Source of the DNA: Frankia sp. QA3
GTDB taxonomy: Bacteria > Actinomycetota > Actinomycetes > Frankiales > Frankiaceae
Assembly: GCF_000262465.1 (NCBI RefSeq)
Contig: NZ_CM001489.1
Coordinates: forward strand, 909,772-973,771
DNA length: 64,000 nucleotides
Reading direction: 5' to 3'
Shown: one piece after another, positions 45,306-53,575 of the stretch
Numbering within the stretch: position 1 is the first letter of the stretch
How the letters are laid out: each line of letters opens with the position of its first letter
The notes under the pieces: generated by a model
The model's input: only the letters and a program-made list of their open reading frames with translations
What the model was told of the DNA's origin: nothing
Database searches by the model: none
Position numbers and translations under genes: made by a program

Positions 45306-47552
45306 GTGGCTGGGGTGCCCGTACGGATACAGGTCATGTCGCGGGTGATGCAGCTCGCCGTACGCTACCTGGTCTCGGCAGAGGCGCCTGTCCACCCGAG
45401 TCTGGTCTGGTCGAAGGTCCGGCAGCAGTATCCGGTCACCGACGAGCGTTACCCGACGGTCGATGACGAGTGGGCGGCGGCGACCAACGGGAAGACGACC
45501 GCGGAGCAGACGCTGCGCTGGACAAGCAGCGAGCTGGTCCGGGCCGGCTGGCTCGCCAAGACTCCTGAGGGCTGGCTGGCGACCGGAGTCGGCGAGTGGT
45601 CGCTGCGTGAGTATCCAGACCCTGTCTCCTGGCGCAAGGAGGCCGGGCGCCGGTATGCCGACTACCGGCGTGACAGGGATCAGTTCGACCTGGTCGAGGC
45701 GGAGCTCGCGGCCGTGCCGGCGGGCTACTGGGTTCGGGCCGGCGACCTGGCCGAAAGCGCCGATCTGCCGGCCGAACGTATTGTGCATTACCTGGTTGGG
45801 AGCCGGCCTGAAGGCTGGTTCCGTGCTCTTGACGTCGGCGGGCGGCTACCGAGGGATGCTCACGCCACGGAGCGAGAGCGAGCGGTGTGGCTGGGGCTCT
45901 TGGAAGCAGACGGCATCGACATCGTCACGGGTCGGGCCGATGCGTTGCGCCAGCTCGCCGGGGCGGACCTACGCGCTGTCGTCGGCGAGGCGGACGGCGG
46001 GGACGACGACGTCGCGGGCGTGCTGGAGACGGAGCAGGCGCGGCGCGCCTGGCTGGTTCGACCGCCATCCCGGCGGGACGCGGTCCGCGGCGAGTGGCTT
46101 CCGGATGCGGTGTGCGCGTTGCCAGTCGACCTGCTTCCCCAACTGCGGCCGGGAACGGGACGCAGCGTGGTGGCCGACGCGGTCGAGGCGACCTACCCGA
46201 AGCGACGGTCCGACCAGCGGCTGCGGCTAGTCGACGACATCTACGCGTTCCTCAGCCGGATCTCCATCGGAGATCTGGTCCTGACCAACTTCGGCGCGGA
46301 TTTCTATGTTGGCGAGATCACCGGCTCGCCGTACTACTTCCGGAACCCGGAAAGTCCCGCCGGGGCCGTCCTCGAGCTACGGCGTACTGTCCGCTGGCGC
46401 AATCCGCGCGACCCGCTCGACTTCGCCGACGACCTCTCCGGCCCGCTCGCGGCCGCTGTCGCCGTTCCAGACCAGTCGGTCATCGATCTGAGCGATTTCC
46501 TGCCCGAGCTCGTCGGGCGTGTTCAGGGCGAGGCTCTCACCCTGAGCGGTTTGGCGGCGGGCGGCATAGTCAATGTCGGGGCAGGGGAAGCCCGAGGGCC
46601 ATCCGCAGACCCGACCATGGCGGCGGCCGGACTCCTGAACGTCGGCGACGACAGGCTGGAGGCGTTGGCGGCGCGCCTGCACGTCGACGATGACTGGTTG
46701 CGGCGCTGCCTGCGCCTCCTGCGGCTCAAGCCACAGATGATCTTCCAGGGTCCACCGGGTACCGGGAAGACCTTCGTCGCGCGCGAACTGGCCCTGCACC
46801 TCACCGGCCAGAAGCGGGAGAACATCGCGTTCGTCCAGTTCCATCCTGCGTACAGCTACGAGGACTTCATCCAGGGGTACCGGCCGCGTGGCGAGGCGGG
46901 TGGTGACGGGTCGATCCGGTTCGAGCTGGTCTCGGGACCGCTGGTCCGCCTGGCGCAGGCGGCGGAGGAGCATCCCGACGAGCCGTTCTTCGTCATCATC
47001 GACGAGATCAACCGGGGTAACCTGGCGAAGATCTTCGGGGAGCTGTACTTCCTGCTGGAGTACCGCGACGAGGTCGCCTACCTGCTCTACCGGCAGGAAG
47101 ACGGCCGTCCGTTCTCTCTTCCGAAGAACCTGTTCATCCTCGGCACGATGAACACCGCCGACCGGTCGATCTCCCGCCTGGACGCGGCCGTCCGCCGCCG
47201 GTTCCACTTCGTCACCCTCGACCCGGCGGAGGAGCCGACCCGGTCCCTGCTGCGCACCTGGCTCACGGCCCAGTCACTGTCTGCCCAGCCGGCGGATGTG
47301 CTCGACGAGCTGAACCGCCGTCTCGATGCGAAGGATGGCTTCACAGGCTCGCGCGTCGGCCCGGCGTACCTGATGAAAACCGAGTTGTACGCGGACGGCA
47401 TCGATGCCGGACTCGACCTGGTCTGGCTGACGCAGATCGAGCCACTGCTCGAGGAGTACTTCTACGGCGATGACGAGACCGACGTGCACCACGAGTTCGG
47501 CCTGGACGCGCTGCGGCAGACTGCCATACCGCCACAGTCCGCTGGCGCCTGA
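45306..47552 (+). CDS. mcrB: McrB-like AAA+ GTPase
   Basis: A 748-residue protein. GTG 45306 is used here; ATG 45336 is an alternative. The N-terminus has a winged-helix-like Mrr_N segment (MQLAVRYLVSAEAPVHPSLV). The middle contains EVE/PUA-like stretches such as LTNFGADFYVGEITGSPYYF. The McrB motor follows: IFQGPPGTGKTFVARELALH near 479, FVQFHPAYSYEDFIQGYRPR, FVIIDEINRGNLAKIFGELY near 562 and the guanine-specific GTMNTADRSISRLDAAVRRR near 613. McrB assembles on modified DNA through its N-terminus and drives McrC cutting. It follows the methylase after 128 bases and precedes McrC. Confidence 0.9.
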   Translation: MAGVPVRIQVMSRVMQLAVRYLVSAEAPVHPSLVWSKVRQQYPVTDERYPTVDDEWAAATNGKTTAEQTLRWTSSELVRAGWLAKTPEGWLATGVGEWSLREYPDPVSWRKEAGRRYADYRRDRDQFDLVEAELAAVPAGYWVRAGDLAESADLPAERIVHYLVGSRPEGWFRALDVGGRLPRDAHATERERAVWLGLLEADGIDIVTGRADALRQLAGADLRAVVGEADGGDDDVAGVLETEQARRAWLVRPPSRRDAVRGEWLPDAVCALPVDLLPQLRPGTGRSVVADAVEATYPKRRSDQRLRLVDDIYAFLSRISIGDLVLTNFGADFYVGEITGSPYYFRNPESPAGAVLELRRTVRWRNPRDPLDFADDLSGPLAAAVAVPDQSVIDLSDFLPELVGRVQGEALTLSGLAAGGIVNVGAGEARGPSADPTMAAAGLLNVGDDRLEALAARLHVDDDWLRRCLRLLRLKPQMIFQGPPGTGKTFVARELALHLTGQKRENIAFVQFHPAYSYEDFIQGYRPRGEAGGDGSIRFELVSGPLVRLAQAAEEHPDEPFFVIIDEINRGNLAKIFGELYFLLEYRDEVAYLLYRQEDGRPFSLPKNLFILGTMNTADRSISRLDAAVRRRFHFVTLDPAEEPTRSLLRTWLTAQSLSAQPADVLDELNRRLDAKDGFTGSRVGPAYLMKTELYADGIDAGLDLVWLTQIEPLLEEYFYGDDETDVHHEFGLDALRQTAIPPQSAGA

Positions 47553-48817
47553 TGTCCAGCCCCGCTGCGCCCACACCGACCGGACGTTTGGTGATCGACC
47601 TGGCGGAGTACGGCAGCAAGGAGCACCGGCTTAGCCCCGGGCAAGTCGCAGCACTGAAGGGAGCCGACGCCGTAGAAGTGACTCCTCTCGGTGCGGGTCG
47701 ATACAAGGTGAAGGCGAAGGCCGAGGTCGGCTCGGCGGCCTTCGGTACAGGTCCGGACACCGTGGTTGTGCGGATTCGCCCGAAGGTGACGATCGGTCGG
47801 CTGCTCTTCCTGCTCGGCTATGCCCAGGACAAAGGCACGTGGCAGAAGGAGGAGGTCGAGGTCGACGAGGCCGAGGACCTGCTGCCGGCCGTTGCGCGGT
47901 CCTTCACCCGTGCGATCCAGCAACGTGCCTTTGCCGGAGGTCTGCTCTACGGCTACCGGCCGGTCGAGGATGACCTGATGACGATCCGCGGCCGGGTCCG
48001 CTCCGACGAGATGCGCCGCCGCCACTGGTCCGGGCCCGCGATCCCCTGCGAGTACGACGAGTTCACCGTGGACATCGCGGAGAACCGGCTGCTCCTCGCC
48101 GCCGCCCGGCGGCTGCGTGCCCTCCCCGGCATCATTCGACCGACCAGGATGGCGCTTCGCGAGATCATCGACGAGCTCGTCGACGTCACCCCGCTTGGCC
48201 GTGGTGAGTCCCCACCGACGTGGACACCGAGCGCCCACAACGCTCGCTACTGGACGGCACTGGGCCTCGCCGAAATGATCCTGCGCGGTCACTCCTATGA
48301 GTATGGCGGCGGCGCAGGCCCGACGACCGTCCGGGTCGACGGTTTCCTGGTGACGATGTGGACGGTGTTCGAGGCCTTCGTCACGAAGGCTGTTCGCGAC
48401 GCGCTCCTGCAGCCGCCAACCGGCCGCGTGCCGGGCCGCCACGTCACCTTCCAGGACGAGACCCACCACTTGGACCGGGCAGGTCTGGTGAAACTGAAGC
48501 CCGACCTCATCTGCTATCAGCAGGCCTCGACCGGCCGACGGGTCCCTGTTGCCGTCCTCGATGCTAAATACAAGATCGAGAAGAAGGCTGACAACCCCGA
48601 CACGATCTACCAGTTGCTGGCGTACTGCACCGCCCTCGGCCTGCCCGCCGGTCACGTCGTCTATGCCGGCACCTCGACCGAAGTCCGCCGCACCTACACC
48701 CTCACCACCGGCACGACGATCACCTTTCACCCTCTGGATCTGACCGCCGAACTGTCCATCCTGCGCCGCCAGATCAACGAGATCGCCTCGCTCATGGCGC
48801 CAGCTCCAGGCGCGTAG
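47552..48817 (+). CDS. mcrC: McrC-like nuclease subunit
   Basis: A 421-residue protein; ATG 47552 overlaps the McrB stop (TGATG). The N-terminus includes VVVRIRPKVTIGRLLFLLGY and FTRAIQQRAFAGGLLYGYRP, as in McrBC 5-methylcytosine systems. The PD-(D/E)xK core is LKPDLICYQ near residue 315 and PVAVLDAKYKIEKKADNPDT near 332 (D...DxK), followed by DTIYQLLAYCTALGLPAGHV. McrC stimulates McrB GTPase activity and cuts DNA. This closes the five-gene defence run. Confidence 0.9.
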   Translation: MSSPAAPTPTGRLVIDLAEYGSKEHRLSPGQVAALKGADAVEVTPLGAGRYKVKAKAEVGSAAFGTGPDTVVVRIRPKVTIGRLLFLLGYAQDKGTWQKEEVEVDEAEDLLPAVARSFTRAIQQRAFAGGLLYGYRPVEDDLMTIRGRVRSDEMRRRHWSGPAIPCEYDEFTVDIAENRLLLAAARRLRALPGIIRPTRMALREIIDELVDVTPLGRGESPPTWTPSAHNARYWTALGLAEMILRGHSYEYGGGAGPTTVRVDGFLVTMWTVFEAFVTKAVRDALLQPPTGRVPGRHVTFQDETHHLDRAGLVKLKPDLICYQQASTGRRVPVAVLDAKYKIEKKADNPDTIYQLLAYCTALGLPAGHVVYAGTSTEVRRTYTLTTGTTITFHPLDLTAELSILRRQINEIASLMAPAPGA

Positions 48818-49602
48818 TTCGCAGGTGAGACTGTTCCAAGATTAATTTTTCTGGGACGGCACGGCAGATGGGCGGATTATCGCCGAGGAGTCGCTGCCGG
48901 CGATCGTGGGTGTCCGTGCTGGAATCGCCGCCAGTGATTTACGGCCTCCCGACCTGGCCTGGATGGCTGGGGAACGCGGGGAGCGCTACAAGCACGCCTT
49001 CGACGACGAGGAGGGCGACCCCGACCTGCCGGTACCCGCCGGGCTGGGCAGCCTGACCGCACCCAGCGAGCCCTGGCGGACTCCCTCGTCCCCGACCTGC
49101 TCGCGAGCGCGGCCCAGGCCAGTTCAGCCGCGCCACAGATCAGGAAGGATTACTGCTCTGGCTGTCCCCATGGGCGGCGGATCACTTATACGTCGGAGCG
49201 TTACCGCCCCCCAAGCTCGACTGCCATGTGCGGGTGAAGGGGCCATCCCAGTCGACCGGGCGCAGCGGCGGGCAGCCGGGCGCCCGCGGCGGTTCCGCGG
49301 AACCGCCCGGCGGCGGCTCTGTTGGTTCCGGACCGGTGTCGGGGCCTGGTCGGGCCGGGGTCGGTCGGAGAACTGGACACGGTCATCCTGATCCCACTGC
49401 GCCCGTTCGCCGGGCGCCCGAGGGTGAGCCCGTACGGGGCCTGCAGGACGCGCGCTGACAGAACAAGTGGCGCATCCCCGAAGTCAGCGAGCCCCCAGTG
49501 CTCGGCCGGGTGAACTTCGGGTGCTGCGGCGAACGGCTCTCAGCGGGCCTGAGCGCAGCTCGGTGACCATCGCAGCGACCTCTTCGAACCGGTCGTCGGG
49601 AA
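48818..49602. other. Decayed region after the defence operon
   Basis: No intact gene is seen. Plus-strand coding-like pieces occur in different frames: ADGRIIAEESLPAIVGVRAG and MAGERGERYKHAFDDEEGDP (48860-49020), then LLLWLSPWAADHLYVGALPP (about 49150). They suggest one frameshifted gene I cannot name. A short AT-rich patch ATTAATTTTTCT follows the mcrC stop at about 48841 and could help termination. Confidence 0.35.
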
Positions 49603-50238
49603 TCATCCGGGGACGGCCCGATCCGGCCGGCTTCGACCGCAGTCAGGTTTGCCGGCAGGAAGCAGGGATCGCGGGCCGCGGGCCCATAGAGGGCGCGGGG
49701 CAACGTCTACGGCGCGCCGCGGAACCGCGCTGCGGCTCCCGGCACCTTGACTTCCTCCCGCGCAACGGACCTGAACGGCCCGACTGTCCGATCGGTCAAG
49801 ATAGTCATTCATGTTGACCTGGTCCCTCGCCATCTTCTGGATCATAAAATGAGGGTGGTGCCCGCCTCCTCCCGGCCGTTGGGTAGAGCAGCTAACTGGC
49901 CCCGCGGATCTCTGCTGCCGACGCGATGTCCTCGACCGTGGGCTCGGTAGACAGCAGAACCCAGTTGTGTTTAGGACACGTCTTCCTCGGGACGCGGGCC
50001 CAGGCATACGCGGTGCCGATCGGTCCGCGGGCTGGCGACTTGCCGGCGCTGCATCGGCTTCTGCGGCGACCCCAAACCGTACGGCCTTTGTGTCTCTGAC
50101 CGTCACAGGAGCCGCGATGACGTCATTGGTGTCGATCAGATCGGGGCCGATCCTTGCGGTGCGGGGGGCGATGTCGGTTGTGGTGACAGCGGCGATGTCA
50201 TCGCTGCTGATGCTGTCGGGCCATGCAAAGTTCCTCAC
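49603..50238 (-). CDS. Hypothetical protein of uncertain extent
   Basis: From GTG 50238 the minus strand reads NFAWPDSISSDDIAAVTTTD, then DLIDTNDVIAAPVTVRDTKA, with coding-like third positions over roughly the first 80 codons. The later part is low-complexity and Arg/Ser-rich and may be out of frame. There is no known domain. Only the N-terminal third looks convincingly coding; the gene may be truncated or frameshifted. Confidence 0.35.
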   Translation of the reverse strand: MRNFAWPDSISSDDIAAVTTTDIAPRTARIGPDLIDTNDVIAAPVTVRDTKAVRFGVAAEADAAPASRQPADRSAPRMPGPASRGRRVLNTTGFCCLPSPRSRTSRRQQRSAGPVSCSTQRPGGGGHHPHFMIQKMARDQVNMNDYLDRSDSRAVQVRCAGGSQGAGSRSAVPRRAVDVAPRPLWARGPRSLLPAGKPDCGRSRPDRAVPG

Positions 50239-50399
50239 GCCGGGCCGGCAGTGCCTCCGGTCACGTGCCGTCCATTGGTCAATCCGCGAGACGCCGGGGC
50301 CGCCCTCCGCGCTCACTCTCGGTAAGCTCAGAGCCAAGCAGTCCTGTTCCCGGGGCTTCGAACGGATCCAAGGGCGGCGGCGGGGTCCATCAGGGTCCG

Positions 50400-50654
50400 A
50401 TGAGCCGGTCGGCGGGGTCCGGGCAGGGGAGGAAGTAGCCGGTTCGGGTCGATCAGCGGGTTCTGCTGACTCTCGAGCAGGTGCTTGTGGAGCTTGGCGG
50501 GCCGGACGGGCCGTTGCCGCGGTCGACTTGGTCTGACTGGCAGCGGAAGGGGACCGGGCCTAAGGTCATCAAGTTGCCGAACGGGCAGATCCGGGTCGCT
50601 CGTGACGATCTGAATGCCTGGCTTGACGGCCTGACCCGTGACCCGGCCCGATGA
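50400..50654 (+). pseudogene. Excisionase-like HTH frame interrupted by TAG
   Basis: The frame starting ATG 50400 reads 12 codons (MSRSAGSGQGRK), meets TAG at 50436-50438, then continues VLLTLEQVLVELGGPDGPLP, RSTWSDWQRKGTGPK and LPNGQIRVARDDLNAWLDGL to TGA at 50652-50654, overlapping the integrase ATG. The HTH part is the usual excisionase found before actinomycete integrases. Downstream of the amber codon no ATG or GTG lies ahead of the helix-turn-helix, so it is either broken, started from a non-standard codon, or read through. Confidence 0.6.
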
Positions 50655-52282
50655 GCACCGGTACCTCCGGAGGGTCCGCTGGGAGCGGCGGGCTTGACGG
50701 GGACGGGGAAGAGCGGCGGATCTCGTTCGATGTCCGGGTGTGGGCTGTTCGTGAGGTGAAGGGGAAGAAGCGGTCGGCGTGGCAGGCTCGTTGGTCGGTT
50801 GCCGGGCGGCCGACGGCGAATGCCCGCTCGTTTGCCACGAAGGGGGCGGCTGAGGCGCGCCGGGCGGAGATCTTCACTGCGGTGAAGAAGGGGGAGGCGT
50901 TCGACGTCGTCACTGGGTTGCCGGTGCGTGAGGTGCTCGCCCAGCGGGCGGCGAAGCCGCCTCCGGCGCCGCGTTCATGGCTTGAGGTGGCGCGGGGGTT
51001 TACCGATGCGAAGTGGGAGGAGCGTCAGGCTCCTGGTAGTCGGCGTTCGATTGCGCAGGGGCTCAGCTCGATCACGGTTGCCCTATTCGACGCTCCCGTG
51101 CCGGCGGAGTTCGAGGAACTTGTCCGTGAGGCCCTGGCGGGCTGGTCGTTCAATACCGGCGTGCGCACCACGCCAGGCCGGGATGGTCGTAGCCGCGAGG
51201 TGCCGCCGCCTGACGACTGGGCGGGGGTGCTGGAGTGGATGGAGCGGCACAGCCGGCCGGTCACGGACCTGGCGGACCCGGAGGTCGCCCGCGCAGCCCT
51301 CGGGGCGCTGTCCCGGCGGATGGACAGCCGGCCGGCTGCGGGGAACACCATCGTCCGTCGGCGGCAAGTCTTCGAGATGGCGATCAAGTACGCCATGGCT
51401 CGTGGTGACCTCGATGCCAATCCGCTCACGGGGCTCGATTGGAGGCCACCGCGCAAGCTCGTCGCGGTCGACCGGCGCGTCGTCGTCAACGCCGACCAGG
51501 CGCGCCGCCTGTTCGCTGCCGTCGCCGAGCATGCTCCCGATCTTGAGGCCTTCTACGCCAGGATCTACCATGCGGCACTGCGGCCTGGTGAACTTCAGGA
51601 ACTACGCCTCGACCAGCTGACCCTGCCCGAGTCTGGCTGGGGTGAGGCGTTGCTGGATGGCAACAACCCTGAGATCTCGCCTCGCTGGTCCGACGCTCCG
51701 GACGGGCCGCGTCAGCCTCGCGAGCTCAAGCACCGGGCGAAAGGGGAGACGCGGCCGGTGCCGTTGAACCCCCGACTGGTCGCGATCCTGCGCCGCCACG
51801 TCGACACGTTCGGCATTACCGCAGATGGGCGCCTTTTCCGGTCTGGAAAGGATGGACCGGTGAAGGCGATCCGGTACCTGGCGAGGTGGCGGCAGGCCCG
51901 CGAGATCGCGCTCACACCAGCCGAGCAGGCGTCGCCGCTGGCGCGCCGGCCGTACGACCTGCGGCACGCCGCCATATCGGGCTGGCTGAACGCCGGAGTC
52001 CCGGTCACCCAGGCCGCGGAATGGGCAGGCCATTCCGTCCGGGTATGCATGCTCGTCTACGCGAAGTGCATCGCCGGCCAGGACGAGGCCGCCCGGCGGC
52101 GAATCGACGCTGCCCTGGCCGCCGAGAGCGACACGCCCGTGGTCCCGGCGGCTCCGGAGGCGGCGGATTCTCATCCACGTCTCATCCACAGCCAGCCGGA
52201 AACGACCGGACTGGACCGGACACCGCCGGGCATCACCCCGGCAGTGCCCGAACCGCCGACCGGTCCCGACTTGGAGTTCTGA
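50651..52282 (+). CDS. int: Tyrosine integrase of the element
   Basis: A 543-residue protein. An N-terminal arm-binding-like region has KKRSAWQARWSVAGRPTANA, then a core-binding SAM-like domain, then the catalytic domain. The first arginine lies in LRPGELQELRLDQL near 308, the HxxR equivalents in RPYDLRHAAISGWL near 434 and GHSVRVCMLVYAK near 460, with the tyrosine near 468. It recombines attP with the 3' end of the acyl-CoA dehydrogenase gene; the right attachment repeat starts 28 bases after its stop. The C-terminal 60 residues are Pro-rich, as in the related fragment at 2-64. Confidence 0.92.
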   Translation: MSTGTSGGSAGSGGLDGDGEERRISFDVRVWAVREVKGKKRSAWQARWSVAGRPTANARSFATKGAAEARRAEIFTAVKKGEAFDVVTGLPVREVLAQRAAKPPPAPRSWLEVARGFTDAKWEERQAPGSRRSIAQGLSSITVALFDAPVPAEFEELVREALAGWSFNTGVRTTPGRDGRSREVPPPDDWAGVLEWMERHSRPVTDLADPEVARAALGALSRRMDSRPAAGNTIVRRRQVFEMAIKYAMARGDLDANPLTGLDWRPPRKLVAVDRRVVVNADQARRLFAAVAEHAPDLEAFYARIYHAALRPGELQELRLDQLTLPESGWGEALLDGNNPEISPRWSDAPDGPRQPRELKHRAKGETRPVPLNPRLVAILRRHVDTFGITADGRLFRSGKDGPVKAIRYLARWRQAREIALTPAEQASPLARRPYDLRHAAISGWLNAGVPVTQAAEWAGHSVRVCMLVYAKCIAGQDEAARRRIDAALAAESDTPVVPAAPEAADSHPRLIHSQPETTGLDRTPPGITPAVPEPPTGPDLEF

Positions 52283-52302
52283 CCTGCGAAAACAGCCTCT
52301 GA

Positions 52303-53451
52303 TCAGGAGCGGGCGAGGTGGCGGCTGATCACCAGGCGCTGGATCTGGTTGGTTCCCTCGAAGATTTGCATGATCTTGGCCTCGCGCATGTAGCGCTCGA
52401 CCGGGTAGTCCTTGGTGTAGCCGGCGCCGCCGAAGACCTGGACGGCGTCCTCGGTGACCTTCATGACCGCGTCGGTCGCGACGAGCTTCGCGATGCTCGC
52501 GGCCTTGCCGGCGGGCAGGCCGGCGTCGCGGCGCCGGGCCGCGGCCAGCGTCGTCGCCCGGGCCGACTCGACGGCCGCGGCCATGTCGGCGAGCAGGAAG
52601 CCGAGGCCCTGATGGTCGATGATCGCCTTGCCGAACGCCTGGCGCTCCTTGGCGTAGGCGACCGCGTCGTCGAGGGCGCGCTGGGCGAGGCCCACGGCGG
52701 CGGCGGCGATGCCGAGTCGCCCGGCGTCCAAGGCCGCCAGCGCGATCCGCAGGCCGTTGCCCTGCGTGCCGATGAGCCGGTCGGCGGGCACCGGTGCCTC
52801 GTCGAAGCCGATCTGGGTCGTCGGGGAGGCGGTCAGGCCCATCTTGCGCTCGGGGGGGTGCACGTCCATCCCGGCGGTGCCGGCGTCGACGAGGAAGCAG
52901 GAGATGCCGCCGGAGCGGTCCGTCGAGGTGCGGGCGAACACGGTGTAGAAGTCGGCGGCGCCGCCGTGCGTCACCCAGGCCTTCGTCCCGGACAGCCGGT
53001 AGCCGCTGTCGGGGTCGGGGCGGGCGGCCGTCGTCATCGCCGCCGGGTCGGAGCCGGCGTGCGGCTCGGACAGGCAGTAGGCGCCGAGCAGCTTGCCGGA
53101 CAGCAGCCGGGGGAGCAGGGCGGCGCGCTGGTCGTCGGTGCCGTGGTAGGCCAGCGGGAAGCAGCTCAGGCTGTGCACGCTCACCCCGACGGCGATCGAC
53201 GCCGAACGGTAGGCGATCTCCTCCAGCACCTGCAGGTAGACCTCGTAGGGCTGGCCGCCGCCGCCGAACTCCTCCGGGTAGGGCAGGGCGAGCAGCCCGG
53301 CGTCACCCAGGATGTGAAAGACCTCGCGGGGGAAGTGGGCCCTGGCCTCGTCGTCGACGACCCGGGGCTCGATCTCCTTCTCGCCGATGGTGCGGACGAG
53401 GTCGATCAGCTCGCCGGCCTCGGAGGAAGGGAGTAGGCGTTCGGCCGCCAT
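52303..53451 (-). CDS. Acyl-CoA dehydrogenase
   Basis: A 382-residue protein from ATG 53451 (MAAERLLPSSEAGELIDLVR); longer upstream reading is non-coding by context. It has the family's landmarks: YPEEFGGGGQPYEVYLQVLE, CLSEPHAGSDPAAMTTAA, GTKAWVTHGGAADFYTVFAR, and the C-terminal VFGGAGYTKDYPVERYMRE and FEGTNQIQRLVISRHLA. These enzymes oxidise acyl-CoA to enoyl-CoA with FAD, passing electrons to ETF. Substrate chain length cannot be told. Its 3' end is the element's integration target, with the C-terminus regenerated. A TetR regulator is transcribed divergently 124 bases away. Confidence 0.92.
   Translation of the reverse strand: MAAERLLPSSEAGELIDLVRTIGEKEIEPRVVDDEARAHFPREVFHILGDAGLLALPYPEEFGGGGQPYEVYLQVLEEIAYRSASIAVGVSVHSLSCFPLAYHGTDDQRAALLPRLLSGKLLGAYCLSEPHAGSDPAAMTTAARPDPDSGYRLSGTKAWVTHGGAADFYTVFARTSTDRSGGISCFLVDAGTAGMDVHPPERKMGLTASPTTQIGFDEAPVPADRLIGTQGNGLRIALAALDAGRLGIAAAAVGLAQRALDDAVAYAKERQAFGKAIIDHQGLGFLLADMAAAVESARATTLAAARRRDAGLPAGKAASIAKLVATDAVMKVTEDAVQVFGGAGYTKDYPVERYMREAKIMQIFEGTNQIQRLVISRHLARS
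52310..52365 (+). repeat. Right attachment site (56-bp direct repeat)
   Basis: Identical to 92-147. It lies within the last codons of the acyl-CoA dehydrogenase gene, whose stop is at 52303-52305, so integration leaves the gene's reading frame complete. Recombination between the two copies would excise a circle of 52,218 bp. Confidence 0.88.
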
Positions 53452-53532
53452 GGCGTGCCTCCAGGGATCGCACCGAGGAACGGGGAGTCGTCCGGCGCGT
53501 GCCGTGCGACGCAACGCCAACGGTACCGCACG

Positions 53533-53546
53533 GAGTACCTGGGTAC
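53533..53546. promoter_or_regulatory. Palindrome between acyl-CoA dehydrogenase and TetR genes
   Basis: AGTACCTGGGTACT has perfect 6-bp arms around a TG centre. It lies 30 bases before the tetR-type start and 82 bases before the dehydrogenase start in the other direction. By position it is the likely TetR operator controlling both genes. Confidence 0.55.
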
Positions 53547-53575
53547 TGTCCGGTGCTGGGGTAGATTGATCGATC

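Larger units (their letters stand above)
92..52365. mobile_element. Integrative (probably conjugative) element of about 52.2 kb
   Basis: The element is bounded by identical 56-bp repeats. Its tyrosine integrase and excisionase-like frame sit next to the right repeat, and the target is the 3' end of an acyl-CoA dehydrogenase gene. Inside are a primase-like gene, a VirD4/TraG-like coupling ATPase in a long operon, a lanthipeptide cluster and a defence operon. I see no relaxase and no FtsK-like TraB of the usual actinomycete type, so autonomous transfer is inferred rather than shown. A decayed left end and an IS insertion suggest it has been resident for some time. Confidence 0.8.

Noticed and set aside
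49878-49915. tRNA-like D-arm string GGTAGAGCAGCTAACTGG
   Set aside because: No matching acceptor stem, anticodon arm or T-arm (GGTTCGA) follows at the right spacing, so it is not a tRNA gene; it may be chance or a fragment.
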